From assembly GCA_015057425.1 (NCBI GenBank), contig SVEL01000009.1, positions 34,189-98,188 on the forward strand: a stretch of 64,000 nucleotides of DNA. The letters are read 5' to 3'. The notes below the pieces were generated by a model. It did not search any database, had not been told where the DNA came from, and saw only the letters and a program-made list of their open reading frames with translations. Numbering within the stretch: position 1 is the stretch's first letter; every line of letters starts with the position of its first letter. The translations under genes were made by a program, and so were the position numbers. Below, in pieces: positions 26,523 to 37,002 of this stretch. The stretch comes from Lachnospiraceae bacterium (GTDB lineage Bacteria; Bacillota; Clostridia; Lachnospirales; Lachnospiraceae).

Positions 26523-28541
26523 TTACGCTTTCTCCAAAATTTTTACATCTGTTTTTTCTAATATGATTTTCTCACCGACAGTTATCTTATGACCATTAAT
26601 CAAATCAACATAATTGTCATCTGCCGTAACTTCTCTTGTTTCACCTGCGTGATTAAGCAGGAATACAAACTTCTTATCTTCATTGTAACGGGCTGTTGCT
26701 TCAACACCGTCAGGAGTATTCATAACGCCTGTAATTCCAACATCTTCACATATATCACCCACAAGTTTCTTATAAAATGCTGCATCTGAACGTGTTGCCA
26801 CGTAGTACGCATGGCCCTTACCAAAACTGTTCTTTGTAAGTACAGGCATTCCGGCATAAAAGTCTTCTTCATATGTAGCAAGAACTTCTGCACCTTCAGA
26901 ATGAAGAAGGTCACATAAAAGTTCCGAATTATATGTAGTACCTTCCCACACAAAGCTGTTCTTCTTGCCTTCAGGAAGCGCGTCTATCTCTTCTACCCAA
27001 ATACCCATAATATCTCTTAACTTGCCCGGATATCCGCCTATAGTTACAAGGTCATGTTCATCTACATATCCGCTGAAGAATGTTGTAACAAACTTACCGC
27101 CACCATTTACGAAGCTTCTGATTTTTTCATCTACACCTTCTTTTACCATATATAAAATCGGGGCACATATAACCTTATATTTGGAGAAATCATCCTTAAC
27201 ACTGATAATATCAACAGGTATATTGTGCGCAAAGAATGCTTCGTAATATCTTTCTACTTCGTCACGATATCTCATAAGTCTGCTTGGCCCTGCTGAGTAT
27301 TCTATACCCCACCAGTTATCCCAGTCAAATATTATGGCACACTCAGCCTTTTCTCTTGTTCCAAGTGTCTTATCACCTATAATGTCAAGTTCTGCGCCAA
27401 GAGCAGCGATTTCTCTGAATACTCTTGTATTTTCATGTCCTGCATGATCTATAACGGCACTATGATATTTTTCACAGGCGCCTATACTTCTTCTCATCTG
27501 GAAGAACATAACTGAATCTGAGCCATGAGCCACCGCCTGATAACTCCAAAGTCTCATTACACCCGGACGTTTCAATTCATTATACGGCTGCCAGTTTGTA
27601 ACGCTTGGAGTCTGTTCCATAAGGATAAATGGTTTACCCTGCTTTAATCCTCTCATAAGTTCATGGTTAAGAGCCATCTTTCCTGCTGATGCATCAACTG
27701 ACGGATAGCTGTCCCATGATATGAAATCCATATACTCAGACCATTTTTGATAATCCAATATTTTGTAAAATTCCATAAAGTTTGTTGTTACAGGTATATC
27801 AGGTGTATGTTTCTTAACCGCATCATATTCAATTCTGTAGCAGTCAAGCATACTATCTGAATAAAATCTCTTATAATCGATAGATATACCCTGGAACATA
27901 GACTGTTCGTACCCAAAATGCTCGCTTAACATATTAGGTGCAACCACTTCGTCCCATTCATAAAATGTATGTCCCCAAAAGCTTGTGTTCCATACGCGGT
28001 TAAGTTCATCAATTGTCTGATATTTATCCTTTAACCAGCCCTGAAATGCCTTTTCACAAAGGTCACAGTAACATTCGCCGCCGTACTCATTGGATATATG
28101 CCAAGCTATTATATTATCATAATCTTTATATCTGTCTGCCAGCTTATCAGCCAGTCTTACGGCAAACTTTCTGTATACTTCGCTGTTTGGACATGAATTG
28201 TGTCTTCCGCCAAACTTTCTTCTCATTCCATTAAATTCAGTTCTCAAAATTTCCGGATATTTCTTCACCATCCACGCCGGATGATGAGCCGTAGACGTGG
28301 CAAGCACTACCTTCAAACCATTTTCACGGACCATATTCATTATCTTATCAAGCTTTGAAAAATCATACACATCTTCTGATGGTTGCAATGATGCCCATGA
28401 AAATACATTAAGAGTTACTGTATCTATATGTGCCAGCTTAAAAAGTCTCATATCCTCCGCCCATACAGATTCATCCCATTGTTCGGGATTGTAGTCACCG
28501 CCGTATGCCATTTTGTTGTGATTCCAAACTTTTTCGTACAT
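26523..28541 (-). CDS. GH42 beta-galactosidase
   Basis: A 672-residue GH42 enzyme without a signal peptide. It begins with the family pattern YGGDYNPEQW. The acid/base Glu is in HISNEYGG and the nucleophile Glu in FILMEQTPS. Four cysteines (HNSCPN, then GGECYCDLC) match the zinc cluster of many GH42 enzymes. It removes terminal beta-galactose, here probably from xyloglucan side chains after the fucose has been removed. It is preceded by the GH29 gene (34 bp) and followed by the sensor kinase gene. Confidence 0.93.
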   Translation of the reverse strand: MYEKVWNHNKMAYGGDYNPEQWDESVWAEDMRLFKLAHIDTVTLNVFSWASLQPSEDVYDFSKLDKIMNMVRENGLKVVLATSTAHHPAWMVKKYPEILRTEFNGMRRKFGGRHNSCPNSEVYRKFAVRLADKLADRYKDYDNIIAWHISNEYGGECYCDLCEKAFQGWLKDKYQTIDELNRVWNTSFWGHTFYEWDEVVAPNMLSEHFGYEQSMFQGISIDYKRFYSDSMLDCYRIEYDAVKKHTPDIPVTTNFMEFYKILDYQKWSEYMDFISWDSYPSVDASAGKMALNHELMRGLKQGKPFILMEQTPSVTNWQPYNELKRPGVMRLWSYQAVAHGSDSVMFFQMRRSIGACEKYHSAVIDHAGHENTRVFREIAALGAELDIIGDKTLGTREKAECAIIFDWDNWWGIEYSAGPSRLMRYRDEVERYYEAFFAHNIPVDIISVKDDFSKYKVICAPILYMVKEGVDEKIRSFVNGGGKFVTTFFSGYVDEHDLVTIGGYPGKLRDIMGIWVEEIDALPEGKKNSFVWEGTTYNSELLCDLLHSEGAEVLATYEEDFYAGMPVLTKNSFGKGHAYYVATRSDAAFYKKLVGDICEDVGITGVMNTPDGVEATARYNEDKKFVFLLNHAGETREVTADDNYVDLINGHKITVGEKIILEKTDVKILEKA

Positions 28542-28575
28542 TTTATCTCCATTCCGAATAAATCTTTTATACTTA

Positions 28576-30060
28576 TTATTCTATAATTACTTTAATAACT
28601 ACCGGAAATTCCGTAGTAATTCCATCTGTTTCAATATGAAGGCCTTCACCATCTTTTGTCCAGCTCTTAACATTGTCTTCAAAGCAAAGTACCTTTACGT
28701 CTTCGATTATGCCATGGAACTCAGGAATATTCTGATCTTTTGAATCAGCCAGTGCCTTTATGACAAAATGTCCGTCTTCAGGACACTTCATAGCTATTGC
28801 ATATATAGCTCCGTTATTTACCGTAAATCTGTAGTCTTTATCTGTAAATGTTTTCTCAGACTGATCACTAAACTGACCATCTACGGATTTTGTAGGTCCT
28901 TCTTCTGACTTACGCCATGTCTTTGCACCTATAATTGCTTCTTTATTAATACTCATCCATGAAGCCAAATCTTTTAATATTTTCTTATCGCCATCAGGAA
29001 TTGAACCGTCTGCTTTCGGTCCTATATTAAGCAATAAATTACCGTTTTTACTTACTACATCTATAAGCGTACATATTATCTCATAACTGCTTTTATAATC
29101 AAGAGTATCTGTATAGCACCATGAGTTTCTTGCTACTGCAGTGTCTGTCTGCCATGGATATGGTTTCGCATCGGCAAATCCTCCACGCTCAACTTCGACG
29201 ATACCACTACCGAACATCATAGCCTCATGCTTATAACATATAAGTACATCCGTACCCCATTTCTTTCCGCAATTATAATAAAATGCCGCCAACTTCTTAA
29301 GATATGGTTTACATGCCTGATGCTGAATCCACCAGTCAAAATACAAGAGTCTCGGCTGATATTTTAATATAATTTCAGCCGTTCTTGCAAGCCAGTCATT
29401 CATGAATTCTTCTGTAGGATAAGGTTCACTAAAAAGGTCATGATTATCCGGTTCGGGCATGGCCGGCCAATAAAAATCACCTTTTTTCATCGGGTCTTTT
29501 ATATCGCTGTCAAATTCCTTTCCATGTCCCATAAAGAACCAATGCTCCACTCTGTGGGATGACGTACAGAATTTCATATCTTTGTCTTCTGCTTCTTTTT
29601 TAAGTTCGCCCAAAACATCTCTGTGTGGTCCCATCTGTACAGCATTCCAGTCGGATAACTGACTGTCATACATCTGAAATCCGTCATGATGCTCTGCTAC
29701 AGGGAACAGATATCCTGCTCCTGCATCTTTAAACAGTTCAATCCATTCCTTAGGGTCGAACTTTTCTGCCTTAAACATCGGAATAAAATCCTTATATCCG
29801 AATTCCTTCTGAGGACCGTATGTCTTAATATGGTGTTCATATGCAGGCATTCCTTTTATGTACATATTTCTTGAATACCATTCGTTCGAATTAGCCGGCA
29901 CACTATAGATTCCCCAGTGAATAAATATTCCGAGTTTTTCTCTTTCAAACCAGTCCGGAAGCTTTGCATTCATAAGAGAACTCCACTCCGGCTTATATGG
30001 TCCCTCTTCAATTACACGTTCAACTATTTCTAAAATTTCTTTTTCTCTGTTTGGTTCCAT
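28576..30060 (-). CDS. GH29 alpha-L-fucosidase
   Basis: A 494-residue cytoplasmic GH29 enzyme. The N-terminal family sequence KLGIFIHWGIYSVPA, the AEHHDGFQMYDS segment and the nucleophile Asp near residue 240 in LLYFDWW are visible. A beta-sandwich follows the barrel. It removes alpha-L-fucose from glycans; the setting suggests the fucosyl-galactosyl side chain of plant xyloglucan. AAAGGAG fixes the start. It is first in an operon with GH42 and the YesM-like kinase, so fucose and galactose removal are produced together. No dedicated fucose-catabolism gene is recognised unless the isomerase at 10127-11608 has that role. Confidence 0.92.
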   Translation of the reverse strand: MEPNREKEILEIVERVIEEGPYKPEWSSLMNAKLPDWFEREKLGIFIHWGIYSVPANSNEWYSRNMYIKGMPAYEHHIKTYGPQKEFGYKDFIPMFKAEKFDPKEWIELFKDAGAGYLFPVAEHHDGFQMYDSQLSDWNAVQMGPHRDVLGELKKEAEDKDMKFCTSSHRVEHWFFMGHGKEFDSDIKDPMKKGDFYWPAMPEPDNHDLFSEPYPTEEFMNDWLARTAEIILKYQPRLLYFDWWIQHQACKPYLKKLAAFYYNCGKKWGTDVLICYKHEAMMFGSGIVEVERGGFADAKPYPWQTDTAVARNSWCYTDTLDYKSSYEIICTLIDVVSKNGNLLLNIGPKADGSIPDGDKKILKDLASWMSINKEAIIGAKTWRKSEEGPTKSVDGQFSDQSEKTFTDKDYRFTVNNGAIYAIAMKCPEDGHFVIKALADSKDQNIPEFHGIIEDVKVLCFEDNVKSWTKDGEGLHIETDGITTEFPVVIKVIIE

Positions 30061-30110
30061 ATAGTCTCCTTTCGCATCATAGGCAAAAATATCTTACACG
30101 TTCATATAGA

Positions 30111-30153
30111 TTAAAAGGGACCTCTTCCGGTGCAACACCGTATCGGGTCCCTT
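30111..30153 (-). terminator. Terminator of the small anchored protein gene
   Basis: A stem AAGGGACC/GGTCCCTT with an inner CGGTG/CACCG stem is followed on the minus strand by TTTTAATC. It lies about 45 bp beyond the stop codon at 30196. Confidence 0.82.
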
Positions 30154-30195
30154 CATATATCTTATTATATTTTAAATAACAGTATTTGTCGAGAA

Positions 30196-30891
30196 TTATT
30201 CGTTAACTGTTTTCTTTCTCATAACAACAACTACTGCCATAGCAGCTACTGCTAAAACTGCAACAGGAAGAACTGCTGTCACATCACCCATTGTAGGTGT
30301 TGGTGTTGTTTCTGATGGTTCTGTTTCTGATGGTGTCGGTTCTGCTAAATCAGCTTCTGCCCATGTAATTGTTATAGTATCATTACTACCATTAATTGTA
30401 GAACCATTTTCTGATCTAGCAATTACAGCCTGCTGTCCTGCTGCATTCCAAATGTTAGGGAATCCGTTCATTTGTCCATCTGCAGCATTAATTGTAGAAG
30501 TCTGATAAATTGCATCTTTACCTTCTGAAACATTTGCATCTGCCTGGAATACAAATTCTACACCATTGATAACAATTGCTTCTAACTTATAAATGTTAGC
30601 AACTGAATTTGCTGATGATAAATATCCCATATTTTTAAATCCTGATCCGGTAACCGTAGCTACCATCTCAAAGTCTCCCGCCGCTGTAACTGTAGCTGTT
30701 GGAGCTGGATCCTGCCATCCCCAAGAATCAGCCTGACCTGCAAGTGTAATTGTGTCTTCTGCTACAAATGTTGTACACTCAAACTTATAAGTAACACTGT
30801 CATATGTAACTGCATCCTCAGCCATAGCCGGAATAGCACTTACAACTGTCATAGCTGTAGCTAATAAAACTGCAAATAATTTTTTCTTCAT
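30196..30891 (-). CDS. Small membrane-anchored surface protein with one CBM-like module
   Basis: A 231-residue protein with a signal peptide (about 1-24), one module (about 28-185), a Thr/Pro/Glu linker (TPSETEPSETTPTPT) and a C-terminal membrane helix followed by RKK. The module fits the locus pattern more weakly: YKLEAIVINGVEF, then FPNIWNAAG, then a closing strand DTITITWAEADL. It is short of cysteine and has no catalytic motif, so a sugar-binding surface protein is the best inference. Between two terminators, it forms a single-gene unit with a GGAGG start site. Confidence 0.75.
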   Translation of the reverse strand: MKKKLFAVLLATAMTVVSAIPAMAEDAVTYDSVTYKFECTTFVAEDTITLAGQADSWGWQDPAPTATVTAAGDFEMVATVTGSGFKNMGYLSSANSVANIYKLEAIVINGVEFVFQADANVSEGKDAIYQTSTINAADGQMNGFPNIWNAAGQQAVIARSENGSTINGSNDTITITWAEADLAEPTPSETEPSETTPTPTMGDVTAVLPVAVLAVAAMAVVVVMRKKTVNE

Positions 30892-30983
30892 CTCTTACCT
30901 CCAATATATTTTTATAATTAATTTATAAGATATTTATAATTTATCAAATATTACAGTGAAAAAACACCTATTATTTTTCATAT

Positions 30984-31025
30984 AAAATACCCTAAAAATT
31001 ATATCTCTAATTTTTAGGGTATTTT
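30984..31025. terminator. Terminator after the GH5 gene
   Basis: A perfect stem of about 18 bp (AAAATACCCTAAAAATTA and complement) with a 6-nt loop. A/T-rich flanks on both sides would let it act in either direction; its job is to end the GH94-GH5 transcript. Confidence 0.82.
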
Positions 31026-31048
31026 TTCTTATCGCTTTATGTAAGTTC

Positions 31049-32794
31049 TTATGGTGCTACGTACTCGAATGTAACTTCAAGAGTTGTCATATCACCAAGA
31101 TTTGGTCCATCAAGTATCATCGCTGTAGCATTTGAAAGGTCACCGTCAGCTCTACGTGCTCCTTCAGGTACTTCTGTTACCCAGCCGTTATAAAGGTTAA
31201 CACGTGTTGTAATCTTATCGTCAGATGTTGTATATCCTTTACCGTATTCAACAGCTTCGCCATTAATCTTTATCTCTTTGATTTCCATATAATATCCAGG
31301 GAAGAGTGTTTCTCCGTGAAGGATAGCTACTGCTGAGAATGCCATTCCCACTGCCTTACCTGTTCCTGTTCCTGTAAAGTCAAGAGATACTGTATATGTT
31401 CCTGCTCCTGTTACATCTACATCTGTTGCAACAAGACCTGCTGTCTGTCCATCAGGATATGCATCACCTACACGGTATGTTACACCATAGTCACTACTGT
31501 TTATCATAATCCATGCACGTGCCTGATCATCAGGAATGATTTCGCCTTCAGGTGCTGTTGAATATAATTTCTTCATTGTCTGATTTGCTTTACCGATTAC
31601 ATCTTCATCTGTCATTTCTGATGTTGAATAACAGTTCTTAAGGTAAAGGTCGGCAACTTCTTCAAATGCCATCTTAGCTTCTTTTCTGTTGAACTGGCTG
31701 TTGCAATCCCAAAGCATTGGGCAATATCCGTATAAATCACAGTTTGCAAGGAAGTTTGAAAGATATGTAACTGTATCAGCCTTAAGCTCACTCTGTCCTT
31801 CGATTAATACACCGTATTCACCGATTATTACACCATATCCTGCCTTTGTGAATTTTTCCATCTTAGCAAGGTCGCCATTCATTGTATCAAAATCTGCTTT
31901 TGTTCCCCAGTTTGTAATACCGTCTTCGATACAATATGAACTTGGAGTATAGTAGTGAACTGATACAATAAGTTTGCCTTCTGCTGTATCCTTTGGCATT
32001 TTATATCTGTCATCACAAGTATGTGCAATGTCTGTATTATATCCTGCCAAAAGGAGGAATCTGTCCTTGTTATAACCTGATGATGCACGAACTATGTCAA
32101 CAAACTTCTGATTAAGTGTGTTTGCTAATTCATAGCACTCATCTTTTGTTAATTTACCTGCTACATTATTCAACTTATCATTGAATCTGTCACCCATTTC
32201 TTCGTTAGCTGATTCAAATACAAGATGATAGTCGAAATCTTTATAAGCTTCTACAAGCTGTGTCCACATAGATGTAAAAAGCGCCATAGCTTTATCTTTT
32301 GTTGCCTGGTCTTCTGAACCAAACATAGCCCACCAGCCACCATCCCAGTGGTCATTTACAACTACTATCATATCTGCTTCAATAGCCCATGTAATGATTT
32401 CACCGACACGTTTGATGTAAGCTTCATTGATAGTATAATCACCGCTTTCGTAATTCATCATATTTGTCCAGGCTACAGGAATTCTGATAGAATCAAAACC
32501 TGCATCCTTCATACCCTGTATCATTTCTTTTGTAGTCACAGGCATTCCCCATGCTGTTTCATACACTGACACAGCTGAACTTGTACCATATGATGCATGG
32601 CCATAAGCCTCCATTGTGTTACCAAGGTTGATACCATTACCCATTTCTTTTGTAAATTCGATGGCGTTCAATTCCTTGTACTTTGCTCCGGCAGTCACAT
32701 CTTTTGCCGGTTCTTTCTTACCACATGCTGCAAAACATCCTGCTACTAATGCAACTGCAAGTGATAAGCTTAAGATTCTTTTAAACTTTTTCAT
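31049..32794 (-). CDS. GH5 endo-glucanase lipoprotein (probable xyloglucanase) with C-terminal CBM-like module
   Basis: A 581-residue lipoprotein (signal ending VAGCFAAC). The GH5 barrel spans about 45-400 and looks like subfamily 4: the INLGNTMEA opening, RIPVAW, the acid/base Glu in FESANEE and the nucleophile Glu in IGEYGVL. GH5_4 enzymes include many endo-xyloglucanases, and the locus supports that substrate, though mixed-linkage glucan or cellulose cannot be excluded. The C-terminal 155 residues form a module of the locus family (GAGTYTVSLDF, IKEIKINGEAV, RVNLYNGW). Outside the cell it would make the oligosaccharides that the ABC transporter imports. Confidence 0.9.
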   Translation of the reverse strand: MKKFKRILSLSLAVALVAGCFAACGKKEPAKDVTAGAKYKELNAIEFTKEMGNGINLGNTMEAYGHASYGTSSAVSVYETAWGMPVTTKEMIQGMKDAGFDSIRIPVAWTNMMNYESGDYTINEAYIKRVGEIITWAIEADMIVVVNDHWDGGWWAMFGSEDQATKDKAMALFTSMWTQLVEAYKDFDYHLVFESANEEMGDRFNDKLNNVAGKLTKDECYELANTLNQKFVDIVRASSGYNKDRFLLLAGYNTDIAHTCDDRYKMPKDTAEGKLIVSVHYYTPSSYCIEDGITNWGTKADFDTMNGDLAKMEKFTKAGYGVIIGEYGVLIEGQSELKADTVTYLSNFLANCDLYGYCPMLWDCNSQFNRKEAKMAFEEVADLYLKNCYSTSEMTDEDVIGKANQTMKKLYSTAPEGEIIPDDQARAWIMINSSDYGVTYRVGDAYPDGQTAGLVATDVDVTGAGTYTVSLDFTGTGTGKAVGMAFSAVAILHGETLFPGYYMEIKEIKINGEAVEYGKGYTTSDDKITTRVNLYNGWVTEVPEGARRADGDLSNATAMILDGPNLGDMTTLEVTFEYVAP

Positions 32795-32823
32795 GCTTTT
32801 TTCTCCTTTACATTATTTTATAT

Positions 32824-35259
32824 TTAACCCATTACGATTTCTACGTCAGCACTAATCTGTTCTGCATTGTAAGGGATTATGTTTCCTTCTACCTTAACAC
32901 CGTTTACTCTCATCTCTTTTACGCCCTTTTCAACGTTTTCAGGATTTGAAACTGTGATGTTGTATGTAGTATTTCTGTATTTTCTGCTCATTGTGAAATC
33001 TCCGAAGCCCTTCGGAACACAAGGATTAATCTGAAGTCCGTTGTGTGTCGGATATACACCAAGAATATGCTGTGATACATTTACAAATGTCCATGCAGCT
33101 GTTCCTGTAAGCCAGCTGTTCTTTGCTTCCCCGTGAAGCGGAGCATCTGCACCTGCTATCATCTGTGAGTAAACATATGGCTCTGTACGGTGGATTTCAC
33201 TTATTTCCTCAACATATGCAGGACAAGTCTTTCTGTATATTTCAAAAGCCCTGTCACCACGGCCTATAACAGTCTCTGCTATAGATACCCATGGATTGTT
33301 GTGGCAGAAGATACCTGCATTTTCCTTATATCCCGGCGGATAAGAAGAAACTTCTCCAAGTTCAAGATGATACTTTGTATATGCCGGCTGTAAAATCATA
33401 ATACCGTACTTTGTATCAAGCTTTTCTTTTACAGAATCAAGTGCCTTCTTTGCATGACCTTCTTTTACACCTACGCCTGCAAGAACACAGAATCCCTGTG
33501 GCTCAATATATATCTGACCTTCTTCACATTCCTTTGAACCTACTTTATTGCTGTAAGAATCGTATGCACGGATGAACCATTCTCCATCCCAACCTGACTC
33601 AAGAATTGCATCATACATCTTTGACACTTCATCTCTTGCACGTTTAGCCTCTGCGTCATCTCCTAAGATTTCACAAAGCTTTGCATATTCTTCTCCGTAT
33701 TTTACAAACATACCTGCGATAAATACTGACTCTGCCACAGGGCCTTCACTTGGTCCGAAGGTCTGGAAGGATTCACCCGGATGTTCTGAGAAACAGTTAA
33801 GGTTCAGACAGTCATTCCAGTCTGCTCTGCCTATAAGAGGTAAGTCATGTGGTCCTTTATGTGTTGCCGTAAAATCAAATGATCTCTTCAAATGACCAAT
33901 CAATGGTTCTGCCAATGATTCATCATTATCAAACGGGGTCATATGAGAGAGAATAGATACATCTCCCGTTTCTCTTACATATGCACTTACACAGGCAATG
34001 AGCCATAACGGATCGTCATTAAATCCACCGCCGATATCTGCATTGCCTTTCTTTGTAAGTGGCTGATACTGATGGTATGCGCTTCCGTCAAGGAACTGTG
34101 TTGATGCGATGTCGATGATTCGTTCCCTTGCACGTTCAGGAATAAGATGTACAAATCCAAGTAAATCCTGACATGAATCTCTAAAGCCCATACCTCGTCC
34201 GATACCTGATTCATAATATGATGCCGAACGTGACATATTAAATGTAATCATACACTGGTACTGGTTCCAGATATTAACCATTCGGTTAAGTTTTTCATCT
34301 TTACTGTTAACCTGAAAGAGTCCCAAAAGATTTGTCCAATATGCCTTTAATTCGTTAAGTGCGTCTTCAACTGCTTTGCTTTCTTTATATTTGTTATATG
34401 TAGCTAATGCCTTTTCTTTGTTGATTATATTGTGTGCTTCCCACTTGTTATCCTGTTCATTTTCCACATAACCGAGAACGAAAATAAATTCCTTAGATTC
34501 GCCCGGTTTAAGTGTTATATCTATCTGATGTGATGCTATCGGTGACCAGCCGCTTGCAACTGAGTTTGTTGCTTTGCCGCTTCTTATAACATCTGCATTG
34601 TCAAGACCGTTATAAACACCTAAAAATGCATCTCTGCTTGTATCAAAACCGTTGATAGGACAATTTACAGAGAAAAATGCGTAATGATTGCGTCTTTCTC
34701 TATATTCTGTCTTGTGATAGATAATTGAATCTATAACTTCAACTTCACCACAGCTTAAAAGTCTCTGGAAGTTCTTCATATCATCATCAGCATTCCAAAG
34801 ACACCATTCTATGTATGAAAAAAGTGAAATATTCTTATCTGCATCTCCATTGTTTGTAAGTACAAGTCTGTTAATCTCACAGTTATCATTTAATGGTACA
34901 AATGCAAGTAATGATGCTTCAAGATTATTCTTTACCGACTTCCACTGTGAATATCCCATACCATGACGGCATTCGTACGAATCAAGTTCTGTCTTCATAG
35001 GCTGCCAGCCCGGATTCCATATTTCTTCTCCGTCTTTAATATAGTAATACTTTCCGCCTGTATCATATGGAACATTGTTGTAGCGGTATCTTGTAATTCT
35101 TAAAAGTTTTGCATCTTTATAGAATGAATAACCACCACATGTATTTGACACCAATGAAAAAAATTCATTACAGCCCAGATAATTTATCCACGGCAATGGT
35201 GTTTTAGGTGTATTTATAACATATTCTCTGTTGTTATCATCAAAATAACCGAACTTCAT
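32824..35259 (-). CDS. GH94 cellobiose/cellodextrin phosphorylase
   Basis: An 811-residue GH94 enzyme without a signal peptide. It has the N-terminal beta-sandwich and the catalytic (alpha/alpha)6 barrel with [13 protein letters not shown] and the [10 protein letters not shown] segment that carries the general acid Asp. It splits beta-1,4-linked glucose units with phosphate, giving glucose-1-phosphate. Length fits cellobiose phosphorylase better than the longer cellodextrin enzymes, but chain-length preference cannot be read from sequence. In this locus it would finish the debranched xyloglucan backbone while saving ATP. It precedes the GH5 gene by 30 bp. Confidence 0.92.
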   Translation of the reverse strand: MKFGYFDDNNREYVINTPKTPLPWINYLGCNEFFSLVSNTCGGYSFYKDAKLLRITRYRYNNVPYDTGGKYYYIKDGEEIWNPGWQPMKTELDSYECRHGMGYSQWKSVKNNLEASLLAFVPLNDNCEINRLVLTNNGDADKNISLFSYIEWCLWNADDDMKNFQRLLSCGEVEVIDSIIYHKTEYRERRNHYAFFSVNCPINGFDTSRDAFLGVYNGLDNADVIRSGKATNSVASGWSPIASHQIDITLKPGESKEFIFVLGYVENEQDNKWEAHNIINKEKALATYNKYKESKAVEDALNELKAYWTNLLGLFQVNSKDEKLNRMVNIWNQYQCMITFNMSRSASYYESGIGRGMGFRDSCQDLLGFVHLIPERARERIIDIASTQFLDGSAYHQYQPLTKKGNADIGGGFNDDPLWLIACVSAYVRETGDVSILSHMTPFDNDESLAEPLIGHLKRSFDFTATHKGPHDLPLIGRADWNDCLNLNCFSEHPGESFQTFGPSEGPVAESVFIAGMFVKYGEEYAKLCEILGDDAEAKRARDEVSKMYDAILESGWDGEWFIRAYDSYSNKVGSKECEEGQIYIEPQGFCVLAGVGVKEGHAKKALDSVKEKLDTKYGIMILQPAYTKYHLELGEVSSYPPGYKENAGIFCHNNPWVSIAETVIGRGDRAFEIYRKTCPAYVEEISEIHRTEPYVYSQMIAGADAPLHGEAKNSWLTGTAAWTFVNVSQHILGVYPTHNGLQINPCVPKGFGDFTMSRKYRNTTYNITVSNPENVEKGVKEMRVNGVKVEGNIIPYNAEQISADVEIVMG

Positions 35260-35369
35260 AAAACGCCTTCCTTTCGCACTTCATTCATTTTATCAAAATT
35301 ATATATGTAATTATCTCAACAAAACAACCATAAAAAGAAGAGAGAGATAACCTTAATTTTTTAACTTTT

Positions 35370-36962
35370 TTACAATTCCAGCTGTTGTTGTATCTTTATA
35401 TCATATGTGGTTGTTGATTCTTCCCTGACACTTCGAAAAGGTGCCACAGGAAGACCGTATTTATTATAAAGATTTACACCCTGCAAAGGATAATTCGTCC
35501 ATATATACCGCACTGCCATCGGTTTATCTACTTTATCAGAGGTAACTACAACTGTATTGCCTTCCGCATGTGCTTCTCCGGGATAGTATTTATTATCTTC
35601 ACCGGCTACTTCAAATCCTATAATTTCATCAGTATCACCCGTTACAACAAGTCCCTCTGTAAGGTGTTTGAAAGTTATTGTCATACGGTTTCCGTCTGCC
35701 ACACACGAATCGTATATAGGACTTTCCGCTTCTTCTTCCTTCATCATACCGTAAACTTTATACATCGCCTGTCTGTAAAGTCTTTCACCGACAGGTTCTT
35801 TATCTTTCGGATGAATATCATTTAATTCTCCCGCGTCAATAATAACAGCCATCCCTGTATTCGGAACTGTTTCGGCAACCTGTTCCTGTGCCTCGCGGAT
35901 AATGCACCAGTGTTTTAAGTCTTCACCGGGATAATACATATGCCCCGGAAGCTGTACAAAAAGAAATGGCATATCTTCATCATTCCAGTCATTGCGCCAC
36001 TGCTTTATAAGCAGACTAAGCAATCTGTAGTAGAAGTTTGGTTTATGGTCATCCGATTCGCCCTGATAATATATAAATCCCCGCATTGTATATGGTATGA
36101 TTCGCTCTATCATAGTTTCATATAGACCATGTGGTCTGAAAGGATTTCTGCATCCCATAGGTCCCGGCCATTTGCACACACCTATACGCTCCTGCACTTC
36201 ATCCCATGTTATTCCCGGAATCGTTGCATAACATTCATCACATTTCTTATTCCACTCTGCTTCGTAGATAAGATATTCTTCGTATTCTTTTATCTGTTCT
36301 TCTTCTGACTTGCCTTCTGTTGCCTTATCATAATCTTCTAAATATGTATTGGCGTATTCATCTAAAGCAAGATATTCCCTGCTCATCCAAGCAGATGCAC
36401 TTGTTCCGCCCCAATTACAGCCTACAAGTCCCACAGTTACACCTAAAGCCTTGGAAAGCCTTAATGCGAAAAGATATCCTACCGCTGACCAGTTTTTCGC
36501 AGTTTCACTGTCAAAAGTCTCCCAGCATGTTTCTTCTTCACATTTATAAAACTCTTCATCTATATGAGTCTTTTTTTGAGTATAGTAAAACCTTACATTT
36601 GGCTTATCGTTTTCAAGATGAGACTTACCGCCTGTAATATTTTGAAGTTCAAACTCCATATTGGACTGTCCGCCACAGAGCCACACTTCACCTATGGCTA
36701 TATTTTTAAATGTCTTACTATTTTCGCCGTCTGTTACCGTCATAGTACAGTTCTCATTTTCTTTTAACGGCGGAAGTTCTGTAATCCACTTCCCATTGCA
36801 TATATCGGTTTTTGCAGTAGCTTTCTTTTCTATATTATCTTCTTTATAGATAAGCTCTACTTCTACAGTTTTTCCGTCTTTGCCCTCGCCAAATACGGCT
36901 ATAGTTTTATTTCTCTGTAAAACCATATTGTCACTGAATATTGCCGCAACCTTAAACTTCAT
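35370..36962 (-). CDS. SGNH acetylesterase (sialate O-acetylesterase family), probably deacetylates xyloglucan
   Basis: A 530-residue protein. The sialate-O-acetylesterase fold is clear: the nucleophile Ser in EVWLCGGQSNMEF, the YYQGESD block, and the catalytic Asp/His in NDIHPKDKEPVG. There is no signal peptide, so it acts on imported oligosaccharides. The family removes O-acetyl groups from sugars. Xyloglucan of many plants carries acetyl on galactose, and related esterases from other bacteria act on it, so that is the inferred substrate. It is the last strongly coupled gene of the GH74-led operon. Confidence 0.87.
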   Translation of the reverse strand: MKFKVAAIFSDNMVLQRNKTIAVFGEGKDGKTVEVELIYKEDNIEKKATAKTDICNGKWITELPPLKENENCTMTVTDGENSKTFKNIAIGEVWLCGGQSNMEFELQNITGGKSHLENDKPNVRFYYTQKKTHIDEEFYKCEEETCWETFDSETAKNWSAVGYLFALRLSKALGVTVGLVGCNWGGTSASAWMSREYLALDEYANTYLEDYDKATEGKSEEEQIKEYEEYLIYEAEWNKKCDECYATIPGITWDEVQERIGVCKWPGPMGCRNPFRPHGLYETMIERIIPYTMRGFIYYQGESDDHKPNFYYRLLSLLIKQWRNDWNDEDMPFLFVQLPGHMYYPGEDLKHWCIIREAQEQVAETVPNTGMAVIIDAGELNDIHPKDKEPVGERLYRQAMYKVYGMMKEEEAESPIYDSCVADGNRMTITFKHLTEGLVVTGDTDEIIGFEVAGEDNKYYPGEAHAEGNTVVVTSDKVDKPMAVRYIWTNYPLQGVNLYNKYGLPVAPFRSVREESTTTYDIKIQQQLEL

Positions 36963-37002
36963 AATATATTCCTTTCCGAAGCGATTTATCTAGTAGGAAT
37001 CA

